DNA from: CAZWBR01 sp964404205
Lineage (GTDB): Bacteria; Bacteroidota; Bacteroidia; Bacteroidales; Prolixibacteraceae
Assembly (NCBI GenBank): GCA_964404205.1
Contig: CAYOJD010000113.1
Coordinates: 1 to 9,278 of the forward strand
Length of the DNA: 9,278 nt
Reading direction: 5' to 3'
Below the pieces are notes generated by a model, which saw only the letters and a list, made by a program, of their open reading frames with translations, made no database searches and had not been told where the DNA came from. Numbering within the stretch: the stretch's first letter is position 1; each line of letters starts with the position of its first letter. The position numbers were made by a program, and so were the translations under genes. Positions 1 to 5,807 of this stretch are shown here, in pieces.

Positions 1-628
1 CCACATTCCAGCCCCATGCTTCATATTTCTTGGCCGTATCTTCAACGGTTACGGCTCCGGTTTCCGTTGAAAGCTGGATATCGTTTGAGTCGTAAAACAT
101 AATCAGATTGTGCAATCCAAGATATCCGGCGAGACGTCCGGCCCCTTGGGAGATCTCTTCCTGAACACCGCCATCCGAGATAAATGCATAGGTTTTGTGG
201 GCCATCCACTCGCCAAAACGAGCAACCAAAAACCGTTCGGCAATGGCAGCCCCAACAGCCATGGTATGTCCCTGACCGAGCGGTCCGGAGGTATTTTCAA
301 CACCGCGGGCAAAATCCACCTCGGGATGGCCTGGGGTTACTGAGCCCCATTGACGGAAATTCTTCAGGTCGTCGATTGAATAGTTTCCGGCAAGCGCCAG
401 CACGGAATAGAGCATCGGCGACATGTGCCCCGGATCGAGGAAGAAGCGGTCACGGAAAGGCCACTCCATATCCATTGGGTCGTATTGCAGAAATTCAGTA
501 TAGAGAATATTGACGAAATCGGCACCGCCCATTGCGCCTCCGGGATGGCCTGAATTGGCTTTTTCGACCATTGCAGCCGAGAGTATCCTGATATTGTCGG
601 CGGCTTTGTTTACTACTGTATTGCTCAT
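1..628 (-). CDS. tkt: Transketolase, N-terminal part (cut by window edge)
   Basis: This encodes the thiamine-diphosphate-binding N-terminal domain of transketolase, the cytosolic enzyme that moves two-carbon ketol units in the non-oxidative pentose phosphate pathway. The 209 visible codons start at ATG 628-626 and run off the left edge; the family is about 670 residues, so roughly the first third is present. Visible hallmarks are SGHPGGAMGG (His28), DPGHMSPMLYS (His68), TPGHPE (His101) and ENTSGPLGQG (about 111-120). The diphosphate/metal loop reads SDGGVQEE (Asp152), with Asn182 in FYDSND. The three histidines and the Asp/Asn pair line up with the cofactor and substrate residues of E. coli TktA (His26, His66, His100, Asp155, Asn185). 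The GDG motif appears as SDG, as I recall for Bacteroidetes transketolases. The upstream serA ends 112 bp away on the same strand. I see no exact TAnnTTTG promoter in that gap, so read-through from serA is possible. Confidence 0.96.
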   Translation of the reverse strand, partial: MSNTVVNKAADNIRILSAAMVEKANSGHPGGAMGGADFVNILYTEFLQYDPMDMEWPFRDRFFLDPGHMSPMLYSVLALAGNYSIDDLKNFRQWGSVTPGHPEVDFARGVENTSGPLGQGHTMAVGAAIAERFLVARFGEWMAHKTYAFISDGGVQEEISQGAGRLAGYLGLHNLIMFYDSNDIQLSTETGAVTVEDTAKKYEAWGWNV

Positions 629-673
629 CGATATTAATTTTTGTTTGGTTCCTAAAACCATTTTGCTTATTAC

Positions 674-711
674 AATAATCGTCCGGCAGTTTAGGTTGTC
701 GAACGATTATT
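674..711. repeat. 9-bp inverted repeat between serA and tkt
   Basis: AATAATCGT at 674-682 is matched exactly by ACGATTATT at 703-711, with a 20-nt spacer. Inside the spacer a second short helix (685-690 with 695-700) is possible on the plus strand only with G-U pairs. On the coding (minus) strand no T-run follows, so this is not a standard terminator for serA. It could be an RNA hairpin or an operator in the tkt leader; function is unknown. Confidence 0.4.
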
Positions 712-740
712 TTCAGTGGGTGAAGATATTAACTTTTTAT

Positions 741-1916
741 CTATTTTCCGGGTAAAACCCTAACCATAAACACCCCTTCAATCGATTTTAATTTGTCGAT
801 TAGGGTCTCTTCAATTTCCTTATGATCGGTATCGATAATATTGTAGGCAATATCTTTTTTGTTGCGGTTCAGCATGTTGGCTATGTTGATGTCGCCTTGC
901 GCCAAAGTGGTTGAAATCTGGCTCACCATATTGGGGACATTGCGGTTGGCAATGATAATGCGGGCGCTGCTGTTGCGTTCCATTTCAGCCTCTGGAAAAT
1001 TGACCGAGTTGCGGATATTGCCGTTTTCCAGAAAATGGCGGGTCTGTTCGGCGGCCATGATGGCACAGTTTACTTCCGATTCGTTGGTCGAAGCTCCAAG
1101 ATGCGGAATGGCTATTACGTTTTTAGCTTTCAGTAATTCTTCATCCGGGAAGTCGGTCACATAAGTGGCTACTTTTCCTGTTTCGAGCGCAGCAATGATA
1201 TCGGCATTGACAACCAGTTCGCCTCTGGCGAAATTGAGAATCTTTACGCCGTTTTTCATCATATTGATTTTTTCTTTGTTGATAAATCCACGTGTAGCAT
1301 CCATCAACGGAACCTGCAATGTAATGAAATCGGCTTGCGCCAGCAGTGAGTCGATCCCTTCGGCACGGGCAATACTTTGATCCAGTTTCCAGGCGTGATC
1401 GACTGAGATATACGGGTCGTAACCAAAAACTTTCATGCCAAGGCTTTGCGCAGCATTGGCAACCAAAACGCCAATAGCCCCCAACCCAATGATGGCAAGG
1501 GTTTTGCCTTTAATCTCGTTTCCCCCGAAATTGGCTTTCCCTTTTTCGACCAGGGCAGGCACTTTATCCCCTTCACCAACAAGGGTTTTTGCCCAGTCAA
1601 TACCGCCCGCAATATTGCGCGACGAAAGCAACAGACCGGCCAGTACCAGTTCTTTTACAGCATTGGCATTGGCTCCTGGAGTATTAAATACAACAATCCC
1701 TTTTTCGGTACATTTATCGATCGGGATATTGTTTACGCCGGCTCCGGCACGCGCAATCGCTTTCAGCGACGATGGCATTTCCATCTCATGCATGTTAAAA
1801 CTGCGGACCACAATGGCATCAGGATGGGGAATTTCACTGGCTATTTCGTAGCTGGACAATGGAAACACCTGAAGACCTTCCTGGTCAATCTTGTTTAGCG
1901 TTTGAATCTTGTACAT
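741..1916 (-). CDS. serA: D-3-phosphoglycerate dehydrogenase (serine biosynthesis)
   Basis: This enzyme oxidises 3-phosphoglycerate to 3-phosphohydroxypyruvate with NAD, the first step of serine synthesis. I start it at ATG 1916-1914 (MYKIQTLNKI, 391 residues). An in-frame ATG at 1958 would add 14 residues that do not fit the family's N-terminus. The Rossmann motif GLGAIG is at 144-149. The catalytic triad of the D-2-hydroxyacid dehydrogenases appears as Arg231 (NFARGE), Glu259 (after DFP) and His272 (PHLGAST). A C-terminal ACT domain spans about 317-391; in this family it is the regulatory domain, often for serine feedback. The length fits the short Bacteroidetes type without an extra intervening domain. 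The stop is TAG. In many Bacteroidetes I recall serC lying directly upstream; here the upstream gene is an unrelated SGNH hydrolase 137 bp away, so serA seems to have its own transcription start. I found no exact TAnnTTTG promoter in that gap. Confidence 0.96.
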   Translation of the reverse strand: MYKIQTLNKIDQEGLQVFPLSSYEIASEIPHPDAIVVRSFNMHEMEMPSSLKAIARAGAGVNNIPIDKCTEKGIVVFNTPGANANAVKELVLAGLLLSSRNIAGGIDWAKTLVGEGDKVPALVEKGKANFGGNEIKGKTLAIIGLGAIGVLVANAAQSLGMKVFGYDPYISVDHAWKLDQSIARAEGIDSLLAQADFITLQVPLMDATRGFINKEKINMMKNGVKILNFARGELVVNADIIAALETGKVATYVTDFPDEELLKAKNVIAIPHLGASTNESEVNCAIMAAEQTRHFLENGNIRNSVNFPEAEMERNSSARIIIANRNVPNMVSQISTTLAQGDINIANMLNRNKKDIAYNIIDTDHKEIEETLIDKLKSIEGVFMVRVLPGK

Positions 1917-1996
1917 ATGAAAGATATTTTGAAGAGGTATTTTAATGACAAATATCACAAAAACTGACTAAAAATCGTCGGATCGTTGCGATTTTA

Positions 1997-2012
1997 TTCT
2001 TAATATTAAGAA
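1997..2012. repeat. 16-bp perfect palindrome upstream of serA
   Basis: TTCTTAATATTAAGAA is a perfect palindrome with no spacer. It lies 81 bp upstream of the serA ATG and 41 bp after the end of the SGNH hydrolase gene. A perfect, spacer-less palindrome suits a dimeric repressor or activator site better than a hairpin. It shares the core TAATATTA with the palindrome at 3397-3412. The AT-rich context makes chance a real possibility. Confidence 0.35.
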
Positions 2013-2053
2013 ATTGTTGTTTTTGCCACTCGAGGGATAAATTACCGTCGGTT

Positions 2054-2818
2054 CTACTTCCCATTGACGGCATTAAGCCATGCTGCCGACATTAATTTGG
2101 CTCCGGCTACTGATGGATGGACACCGTCGCCTGTCCAGAAAACGCCGGGTGCTGTTTTGGTCGCTTCGGCAAAAATGGAGTGGTAAGGAATAAAGATGGC
2201 CTCAAATTCGTTGGCCAGTTTTCGGGCAGAAGCTCGGTATCCGTCAAATTCGGGAAACCATTTTTCGTCAACAGCCTTGCAGCCAGTTACGGCAAAAGGT
2301 TCGCCAATGACCAATTGGAGATCGGGAAGTGCTTCTTTGGTCTTTTTTAGAAGCGCCCTGTAATCATTCTCGTAGATCTCGACTGTTCCGTCGTATTTTC
2401 CGTTCAGTTTGTGCCAGAAATCGTTGACTCCAATCAGGATACTCAATAGGTTAGGCTTAATATCGAGACAGTCAGTTTGCCAACGCTCGGCCAGTTGATA
2501 TACTTTATTGCCACTGATACCTTTATTAAATATTTGAAGGTCGAGTGCGGCATGCTGGTAGAGTAATTCAGCGGCGGTCAGGAGCGCATAGCCATTTCCC
2601 AACATTCGTTGCTCATTGGCAGTTAAGGCTGTTTTATCGCGACCAGCATCAGTAATTGAGTCACCTTGGAAGAGGATAACGCTATTTTTATTCAGTTTGC
2701 CCCCTTTTTGTGGTTTTTTTGATGGTTCAGCTGCTGAAAGGATTGCCGGAATGGCTGACAGGCCAATTGTACCAATGGCTGCTTGCTGTAAAAACGTTCT
2801 TCTGTTCGTTGTCTTCAT
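2054..2818 (-). CDS. Tat-exported SGNH/GDSL-family hydrolase
   Basis: This is a predicted secreted esterase or lipase-type hydrolase of the SGNH superfamily (GDSL_2-like), 254 residues. The N-terminus MKTTNRRTFLQQAAIG is followed by a hydrophobic stretch to about residue 29, which is a twin-arginine export signal. All four SGNH blocks are present: GDSIT with nucleophile Ser54, GISGN with Gly103, IGVND with Asn132, and GDGVHPS with Asp231 and His234. The catalytic residues are therefore intact. Members act on acetylated or acylated carbohydrates, lipids or other esters; the substrate cannot be read from the sequence, and a periplasmic carbohydrate esterase is only a guess. Its ATG overlaps the stop of the upstream P-loop NTPase gene in ATGA, so translation is probably coupled. 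No strong terminator follows; a weak 7-bp inverted repeat lies at 1971-1995. Confidence 0.9.
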   Translation of the reverse strand: MKTTNRRTFLQQAAIGTIGLSAIPAILSAAEPSKKPQKGGKLNKNSVILFQGDSITDAGRDKTALTANEQRMLGNGYALLTAAELLYQHAALDLQIFNKGISGNKVYQLAERWQTDCLDIKPNLLSILIGVNDFWHKLNGKYDGTVEIYENDYRALLKKTKEALPDLQLVIGEPFAVTGCKAVDEKWFPEFDGYRASARKLANEFEAIFIPYHSIFAEATKTAPGVFWTGDGVHPSVAGAKLMSAAWLNAVNGK

Positions 2819-3360
2819 CGTTTGATTGAGTTTTGTTTTTCAATATGTTGTATAATAAATTCAACTCTTTTTTCGGGATTTACAAAAGGGAGTTCTATTA
2901 TTTGGTATCCGAAATGTTGGTAGGTTTCAAGAATATAACGATGGATCTCGCATGCCTCTTCGAAGGATTCCTGTCTGATGGGATCCTGCCGATAGATTTC
3001 TTTCCATGGCGCTGTGACAAAAACTTCAGGGGCATAACGGTATTGGGTGGTTAATTCAGCTAATAAGGCTGATTCGTTTTTCCCTTTGTACCACGAATAG
3101 GCAATTTGGTCGTGTAAGCCTCTGTCGGCAAATGCAACTCTATCTAATGGCGTGTTTTTGAATAAATCAACTCTTGAAGCCGCTACTATTGCTTCAAATC
3201 TTTGTATATTTTTCCATGGCAGTGCATCTCCACCCAATAATTTTTGTTGACCGATAATTTCACGTGCAGCTTCTTTGCCTACCCAAAATCCTTTCTCCGA
3301 AAGAAGTTCTATCAATGTACTTTTTCCAAATCCAGGGCCGCCTGTTATCACATATATCAT
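2815..3360 (-). CDS. AAA_28-type P-loop NTPase
   Basis: This is a small cytosolic ATP-binding protein of 181 residues, with the whole-domain architecture of the AAA_28 (NadR/kinase-like) family. The Walker A motif GGPGFGKST is at 7-15, immediately after the first beta strand MIYVIT. A Walker-B-like segment VAFADRGLHD (about 75-84) supplies Asp79. An arginine-containing lid segment IYRQDPIRQE lies near 122-131. It has no signal peptide or membrane segment. Family members look like small-molecule kinases, but most bacterial ones have no assigned substrate, so I give no function. The gene overlaps the downstream SGNH hydrolase by 4 bp (ATGA at 2815-2818), which suggests they are made together. 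By eye it is more AT-rich than serA and pfp. The start at 3360 leaves no room for an N-terminal extension before the P-loop strand. Confidence 0.85.
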   Translation of the reverse strand: MIYVITGGPGFGKSTLIELLSEKGFWVGKEAAREIIGQQKLLGGDALPWKNIQRFEAIVAASRVDLFKNTPLDRVAFADRGLHDQIAYSWYKGKNESALLAELTTQYRYAPEVFVTAPWKEIYRQDPIRQESFEEACEIHRYILETYQHFGYQIIELPFVNPEKRVEFIIQHIEKQNSIKR

Positions 3361-3396
3361 CTTATCCCAATCATATTCGAAAGGTAATAAATCTGC

Positions 3397-3412
3397 ATCA
3401 TAATATTATGAT
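3397..3412. repeat. 16-bp perfect palindrome upstream of the NTPase gene
   Basis: ATCATAATATTATGAT is a perfect palindrome without spacer, 36 bp upstream of the ATG at 3360. It lies between the ompA terminator and the NTPase/SGNH operon, where a promoter must be, so an operator role is plausible. It shares the core TAATATTA with 1997-2012. No exact TAnnTTTG element is visible beside it. Confidence 0.4.
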
Positions 3413-3455
3413 ACTTATTCAATATTTGTATTCTGAAAGGTTAAAAGCTTAAAAC

Positions 3456-3490
3456 AAAAAACCGCTTTCGAAATCCGAAAGCGGTTTTTT
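3456..3490 (-). terminator. Rho-independent terminator of ompA
   Basis: ACCGCTTTCG (3461-3470) pairs perfectly with CGAAAGCGGT (3476-3485) around the loop AAATC. The flanking A5 and T5 extend the stem to 15 bp. Read on the minus strand, the hairpin ends in a T-rich tract just past the ompA stop at 3511. It should separate ompA from the NTPase/SGNH operon. The symmetry of its A and T tracts means it could also stop plus-strand transcripts. Confidence 0.9.
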
Positions 3491-3510
3491 TATGATTTGG
3501 AGAACCAGTA

Positions 3511-4674
3511 TTATTCGATGATAATGGTTTCAGTTCTACGGTTCTGTGCGTGTTCTGCATTTGTACAAGCTACACCGTCAACACATTTATTAACTGGTTG
3601 GGTTTCGCCGAATGCCTGAGCCTGAATGCGCGACAAGTTGATGCCTTTGCTTGTCAGGTAATCGATAACCGATTTACCACGTTTTTCAGACAACTTCATG
3701 TTGTAGCTTGCAGGACCTCTGCTGTCGGTGTGAGACTTAACCTGTACGTCAACAGTTGAATTTTCGAGCATGTCTTTAGCCAGACGATCGAGTTCAGCAA
3801 TTGATTGTGAGTTCAGATCCCATTTGTCAAACCCAAAGTATACTTTGTATACATTGCCAATTACAGAAGGTTTTGGAGCCGGTGGCGGCGGAGGTACCGG
3901 TTTTGGTTCCGGTTTTGGTTCCGGTTTTGGTTCCGGTTTTGGTTCTTCTACAACTGGAGCCGGTTTTGCTTTCTTCTTTGGGAAGGTATAAGCTAAACCA
4001 ACGTGGGTATACAGATATGTTTCTTCTACATTGCCAATTTTTGCAGGATATGGTTCACTGTTGGTGATACCACGAGTATAGCGACCATCCAATTTGTCAG
4101 TGTTAACCCAGCTCCACTGTGTACCAACATCAAGTTTCAAGCTTTCGCTTAAGCGGAAAGCAATACCGGTTCCAACGGGAACAGTAAGGAATTTCCAAGG
4201 TTTGTTGTCGGTATCAACGCTTTCTTTCAGGTTAACGTTGGTTCCGCCAAGACCTAATTTGGCATACCAGTAAACTTTTCTGTCAAATTTGTTTTTAGAG
4301 AAAAGGTTGTTGATGTTCCAAACAGTGTTCAGGTCAATTTCATTGATGCCTGTTTTGTAATCGGGGGTATTGCTATTGTCCCAATTCCATGAACCTGACA
4401 AATTGGTATTTGTCCAGGCTGCTTCGAGCGCAAACACATGAGAGAAGTTCTTCTTCACCGATAGACCTAAACCGAAGTTCATGTTGTTATCCCAGTGATT
4501 GAAATGGTTGAAACGTGATTCCTTATACATGTTGTATCCGCCAGTGTAGCTGGAAACACCTGCATTTATTCCAATCTCCCATTTTTTGTATGGCTCGCGG
4601 TTCTCTTTATCCTGAGAGAACGCAAAAGAGTAGCAAACCAATAACGCTACTACGATTAAGCTAAGTTTTTTCAT
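3511..4674 (-). CDS. OmpA-family outer membrane protein
   Basis: This is an outer membrane protein of 387 residues that ties the outer membrane to peptidoglycan. I start it at ATG 4674-4672, which gives a clean Sec signal peptide (MKKLSLIVVALLVCYSFAFS, cut near residue 20). An in-frame ATG at 4695 would put seven residues before it. Residues about 30-232 alternate in beta-barrel fashion and end in a barrel-type strand, YTHVGLAYTF. A proline-rich linker (about 236-269) contains four EPKP units and a run of five prolines. The C-terminal OmpA domain (about 275-387) carries HTDSRG with Asp317 and LSEKR with Arg332; their 15-residue spacing matches the diaminopimelate-binding Asp271 and Arg286 of E. 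coli OmpA. Cys364 and Cys370 near the end probably form a disulphide, a trait I recall for Bacteroidetes homologues. It is monocistronic, with a long 5' intergenic region and a strong terminator, consistent with high expression. Confidence 0.94.
   Translation of the reverse strand: MKKLSLIVVALLVCYSFAFSQDKENREPYKKWEIGINAGVSSYTGGYNMYKESRFNHFNHWDNNMNFGLGLSVKKNFSHVFALEAAWTNTNLSGSWNWDNSNTPDYKTGINEIDLNTVWNINNLFSKNKFDRKVYWYAKLGLGGTNVNLKESVDTDNKPWKFLTVPVGTGIAFRLSESLKLDVGTQWSWVNTDKLDGRYTRGITNSEPYPAKIGNVEETYLYTHVGLAYTFPKKKAKPAPVVEEPKPEPKPEPKPEPKPVPPPPPAPKPSVIGNVYKVYFGFDKWDLNSQSIAELDRLAKDMLENSTVDVQVKSHTDSRGPASYNMKLSEKRGKSVIDYLTSKGINLSRIQAQAFGETQPVNKCVDGVACTNAEHAQNRRTETIIIE
3897..3944 (-). repeat. Four perfect 12-bp tandem repeats in the ompA linker
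   Basis: CCGGTTTTGGTT occurs four times end to end without a mismatch. On the coding strand each unit encodes Glu-Pro-Lys-Pro (residues 244-259). The unit is a multiple of three, so copy-number change by slippage keeps the frame and only lengthens or shortens the periplasmic linker between barrel and peptidoglycan-binding domain. Confidence 0.9.
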
Positions 4675-4728
4675 AACGTAATTTTTAGTAATCAATATAT
4701 GAACTTTTATTCAATAGTTTTCTTTTCG

Positions 4729-4779
4729 CAAATTAACAACTTTTTAATTATCAATCCAATTTTTTATTGAACAAAATTA
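4729..4779 (-). promoter_or_regulatory. Candidate ompA promoters (two alternatives)
   Basis: Two Bacteroidetes-type candidates face ompA. One reads TTG (4759-4757), then 20 nt, then TTAATTTG (4736-4729); spacing is ideal but the -7 element has one mismatch to TAnnTTTG, and the leader would be about 48 nt. The other is an exact -7 match, TAATTTTG (4779-4772), but its nearest upstream TTG is only 11 nt away. I cannot decide between them. Confidence 0.35.
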
Positions 4780-4977
4780 GTTTTTTTTAACAAAAATAAG
4801 GTCGGGAATTATTGTGAAATCTCGACGCTTTAGATTTGACATTTAAAAAGATTGTACAATTATTGAATTATAATGCTTTTTCATGAAGAAACAATAAACA
4901 TGCCATTTTGTTCATGATAATGTATCGTTCCTTCTTACGTTGTTTGTATCGAAACAGTTTTGTTAACACATATTATT

Positions 4978-5002
4978 ATTTACTAATAGGCTTTTAGTAA
5001 AT
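4978..5002. repeat. 9-bp inverted repeat upstream of rsmE
   Basis: ATTTACTAA (4978-4986) and TTAGTAAAT (4994-5002) are exact reverse complements separated by 7 nt. The site lies just upstream of the likely rsmE -7 element, around where an upstream regulator could bind. No T-tract follows to make it a terminator. Confidence 0.4.
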
Positions 5003-5026
5003 TTAACCGCTTCTTCACTAAAATAT

Positions 5027-5034
5027 TATTTTTG
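5027..5034 (+). promoter_or_regulatory. Candidate rsmE -7 element
   Basis: TATTTTTG matches the Bacteroidetes TAnnTTTG consensus 23 bp before the rsmE ATG, giving a leader of roughly 17 nt. No TTG is found at the expected distance upstream, so the match is only half of a promoter. It is the only exact -7 match I found on the plus strand between 4861 and 5057. Confidence 0.35.
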
Positions 5035-5057
5035 ATATTTCTAAATAATTTAAGCTA

Positions 5058-5762
5058 ATGCATCTTTTTTATATCTCAGATTTACAGTCGGATATTGTAT
5101 TGCTTGATAAAGAGGAATCGCAGCATTGTGTGAAAGTCTTGCGGATGAAAGCGGGAGACACGGTTGCGATTGTCGATGGTCAGGGAAATTACTGTCGGGC
5201 TATGATTTCTTCTGCATCGCCCAAGACTTGTGAATTAACAATAATCAGTAAAGTTGAGGGCTTCGGGAAGAGGGATTTTAAGTTGGTAATGGCTGTAGCA
5301 CCTACAAAGAATATTGATCGTTTTGAATGGTTTTTGGAGAAGGCAACCGAGATTGGCGTTGATGTTGTAAGTCCTTTACTCTGTCAGCGTTCTGAACGCA
5401 AAGATATTAAGCCTGAGCGTTTGCAGAAAGTGATTGTGTCGGCTATGAAACAATCGGTAAAAGCATTTTTACCTGAATTAACTGAACTTGTTGCGTTCAG
5501 AAATGTTGTTGAGCAACCTTTTGATGGCGATAAATTTATTGCTCACTGTGCTGATGGGGAGAAGGTCTTATTGCAAAATTTGATTCAGCCTGGTCGTGAT
5601 GTTATTATCTTGATTGGCCCTGAAGGCGATTTTTCTGCCGATGAAATAGAATTGGCGTTAAAAAATGGTTACCAGCCCGTCTCTTTAGGCAATTCACGTT
5701 TGAGGACTGAAACGGCTGCCGTTGTGGCTTGTCATACAGCGAATCTGCTGAATGAAAAATAA
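5058..5762 (+). CDS. rsmE: 16S rRNA m3U1498 methyltransferase RsmE
   Basis: This enzyme methylates N3 of U1498 in helix 44 of 16S rRNA in the 30S subunit, using S-adenosylmethionine. The 234-residue length suits the family. An N-terminal PUA-like domain (about 1-68) contains EEESQHCVKVLRMKAGD-like family sequence around residues 19-34. A SPOUT (trefoil-knot) methyltransferase domain follows: EKATEIGVDVVSPL at 94-107, the SAM-site loop IGPEGDFSADE at 186-196, and the knot strand SLGNSRLRTETAAVVA at 209-224. The start at ATG 5058 puts MHLFY at the N-terminus, as is usual for the family. It is transcribed alone, divergent from ompA and convergent with pfp, and ends at a shared terminator beginning one base before the end of its stop codon. 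By eye its codons are more AT-rich than those of pfp. Confidence 0.95.
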   Translation: MHLFYISDLQSDIVLLDKEESQHCVKVLRMKAGDTVAIVDGQGNYCRAMISSASPKTCELTIISKVEGFGKRDFKLVMAVAPTKNIDRFEWFLEKATEIGVDVVSPLLCQRSERKDIKPERLQKVIVSAMKQSVKAFLPELTELVAFRNVVEQPFDGDKFIAHCADGEKVLLQNLIQPGRDVIILIGPEGDFSADEIELALKNGYQPVSLGNSRLRTETAAVVACHTANLLNEK

Positions 5763-5789
5763 AAAGGCTGAACCCCGTTCAGCCTTTTT
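5761..5789. terminator. Bidirectional terminator between rsmE and pfp
   Basis: GGCTGAAC (5766-5773) pairs exactly with GTTCAGCC (5777-5784) around a CCC loop; A5 and T5 flanks extend the stem to 13 bp. T-runs are present at the 3' side on both strands, so it can end rsmE (plus) and pfp (minus, stop at 5808). The A-tract overlaps the last bases of the rsmE stop codon. Confidence 0.92.
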
Positions 5790-5807
5790 ATTTTATCTTA
5801 AATGTGG

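Larger units (their letters stand above)
4675..5057. other. 383-bp divergent intergenic region, ompA / rsmE
   Basis: This very AT-rich stretch separates the divergent ompA and rsmE genes. I see no convincing coding sequence or RNA gene in it. It holds candidate promoters on both sides (listed separately), a 9-bp inverted repeat at 4978-5002, a smaller imperfect repeat (GTCGGGA/TCTCGAC, 4801-4825), and several A/T tracts. The middle part (about 4826-4970) shows nothing I can name. Confidence 0.6.

Noticed and set aside
859..1851. Several open frames on the plus strand opposite serA (about 70-150 codons)
   Set aside because: They lie wholly inside serA on the other strand, have low-complexity or unnatural composition and no family-like motifs. 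The serA frame is certain.
1917..1958. Longer serA start at the in-frame ATG 1958
   Set aside because: The extra 14 residues do not match the conserved N-terminus of the family, which begins at MYKIQTLNKI.
1971..1995. Rho-independent terminator after the SGNH hydrolase gene
   Set aside because: The 7-bp arms AAAATCG/CGATTTT are mostly A-T, the loop is 11 nt and the T-run is part of the stem, so it is too weak to call.
3264..3452. Plus-strand frame of 62 codons overlapping the NTPase start
   Set aside because: It runs antisense through the P-loop region and the upstream palindrome and shows no domain or start-site support.
3897..3944. Short repeats as a CRISPR array
   Set aside because: The 12-bp units are contiguous without spacers, and they lie in frame within a coding sequence.
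3770..4067. Plus-strand frames with Gly-Phe-Gly-Ser or Val-Pro-Val-Leu repeats
   Set aside because: These are the antisense readings of the 12-bp tandem repeat and the proline-rich linker of ompA, not silk-like or elastin-like genes.
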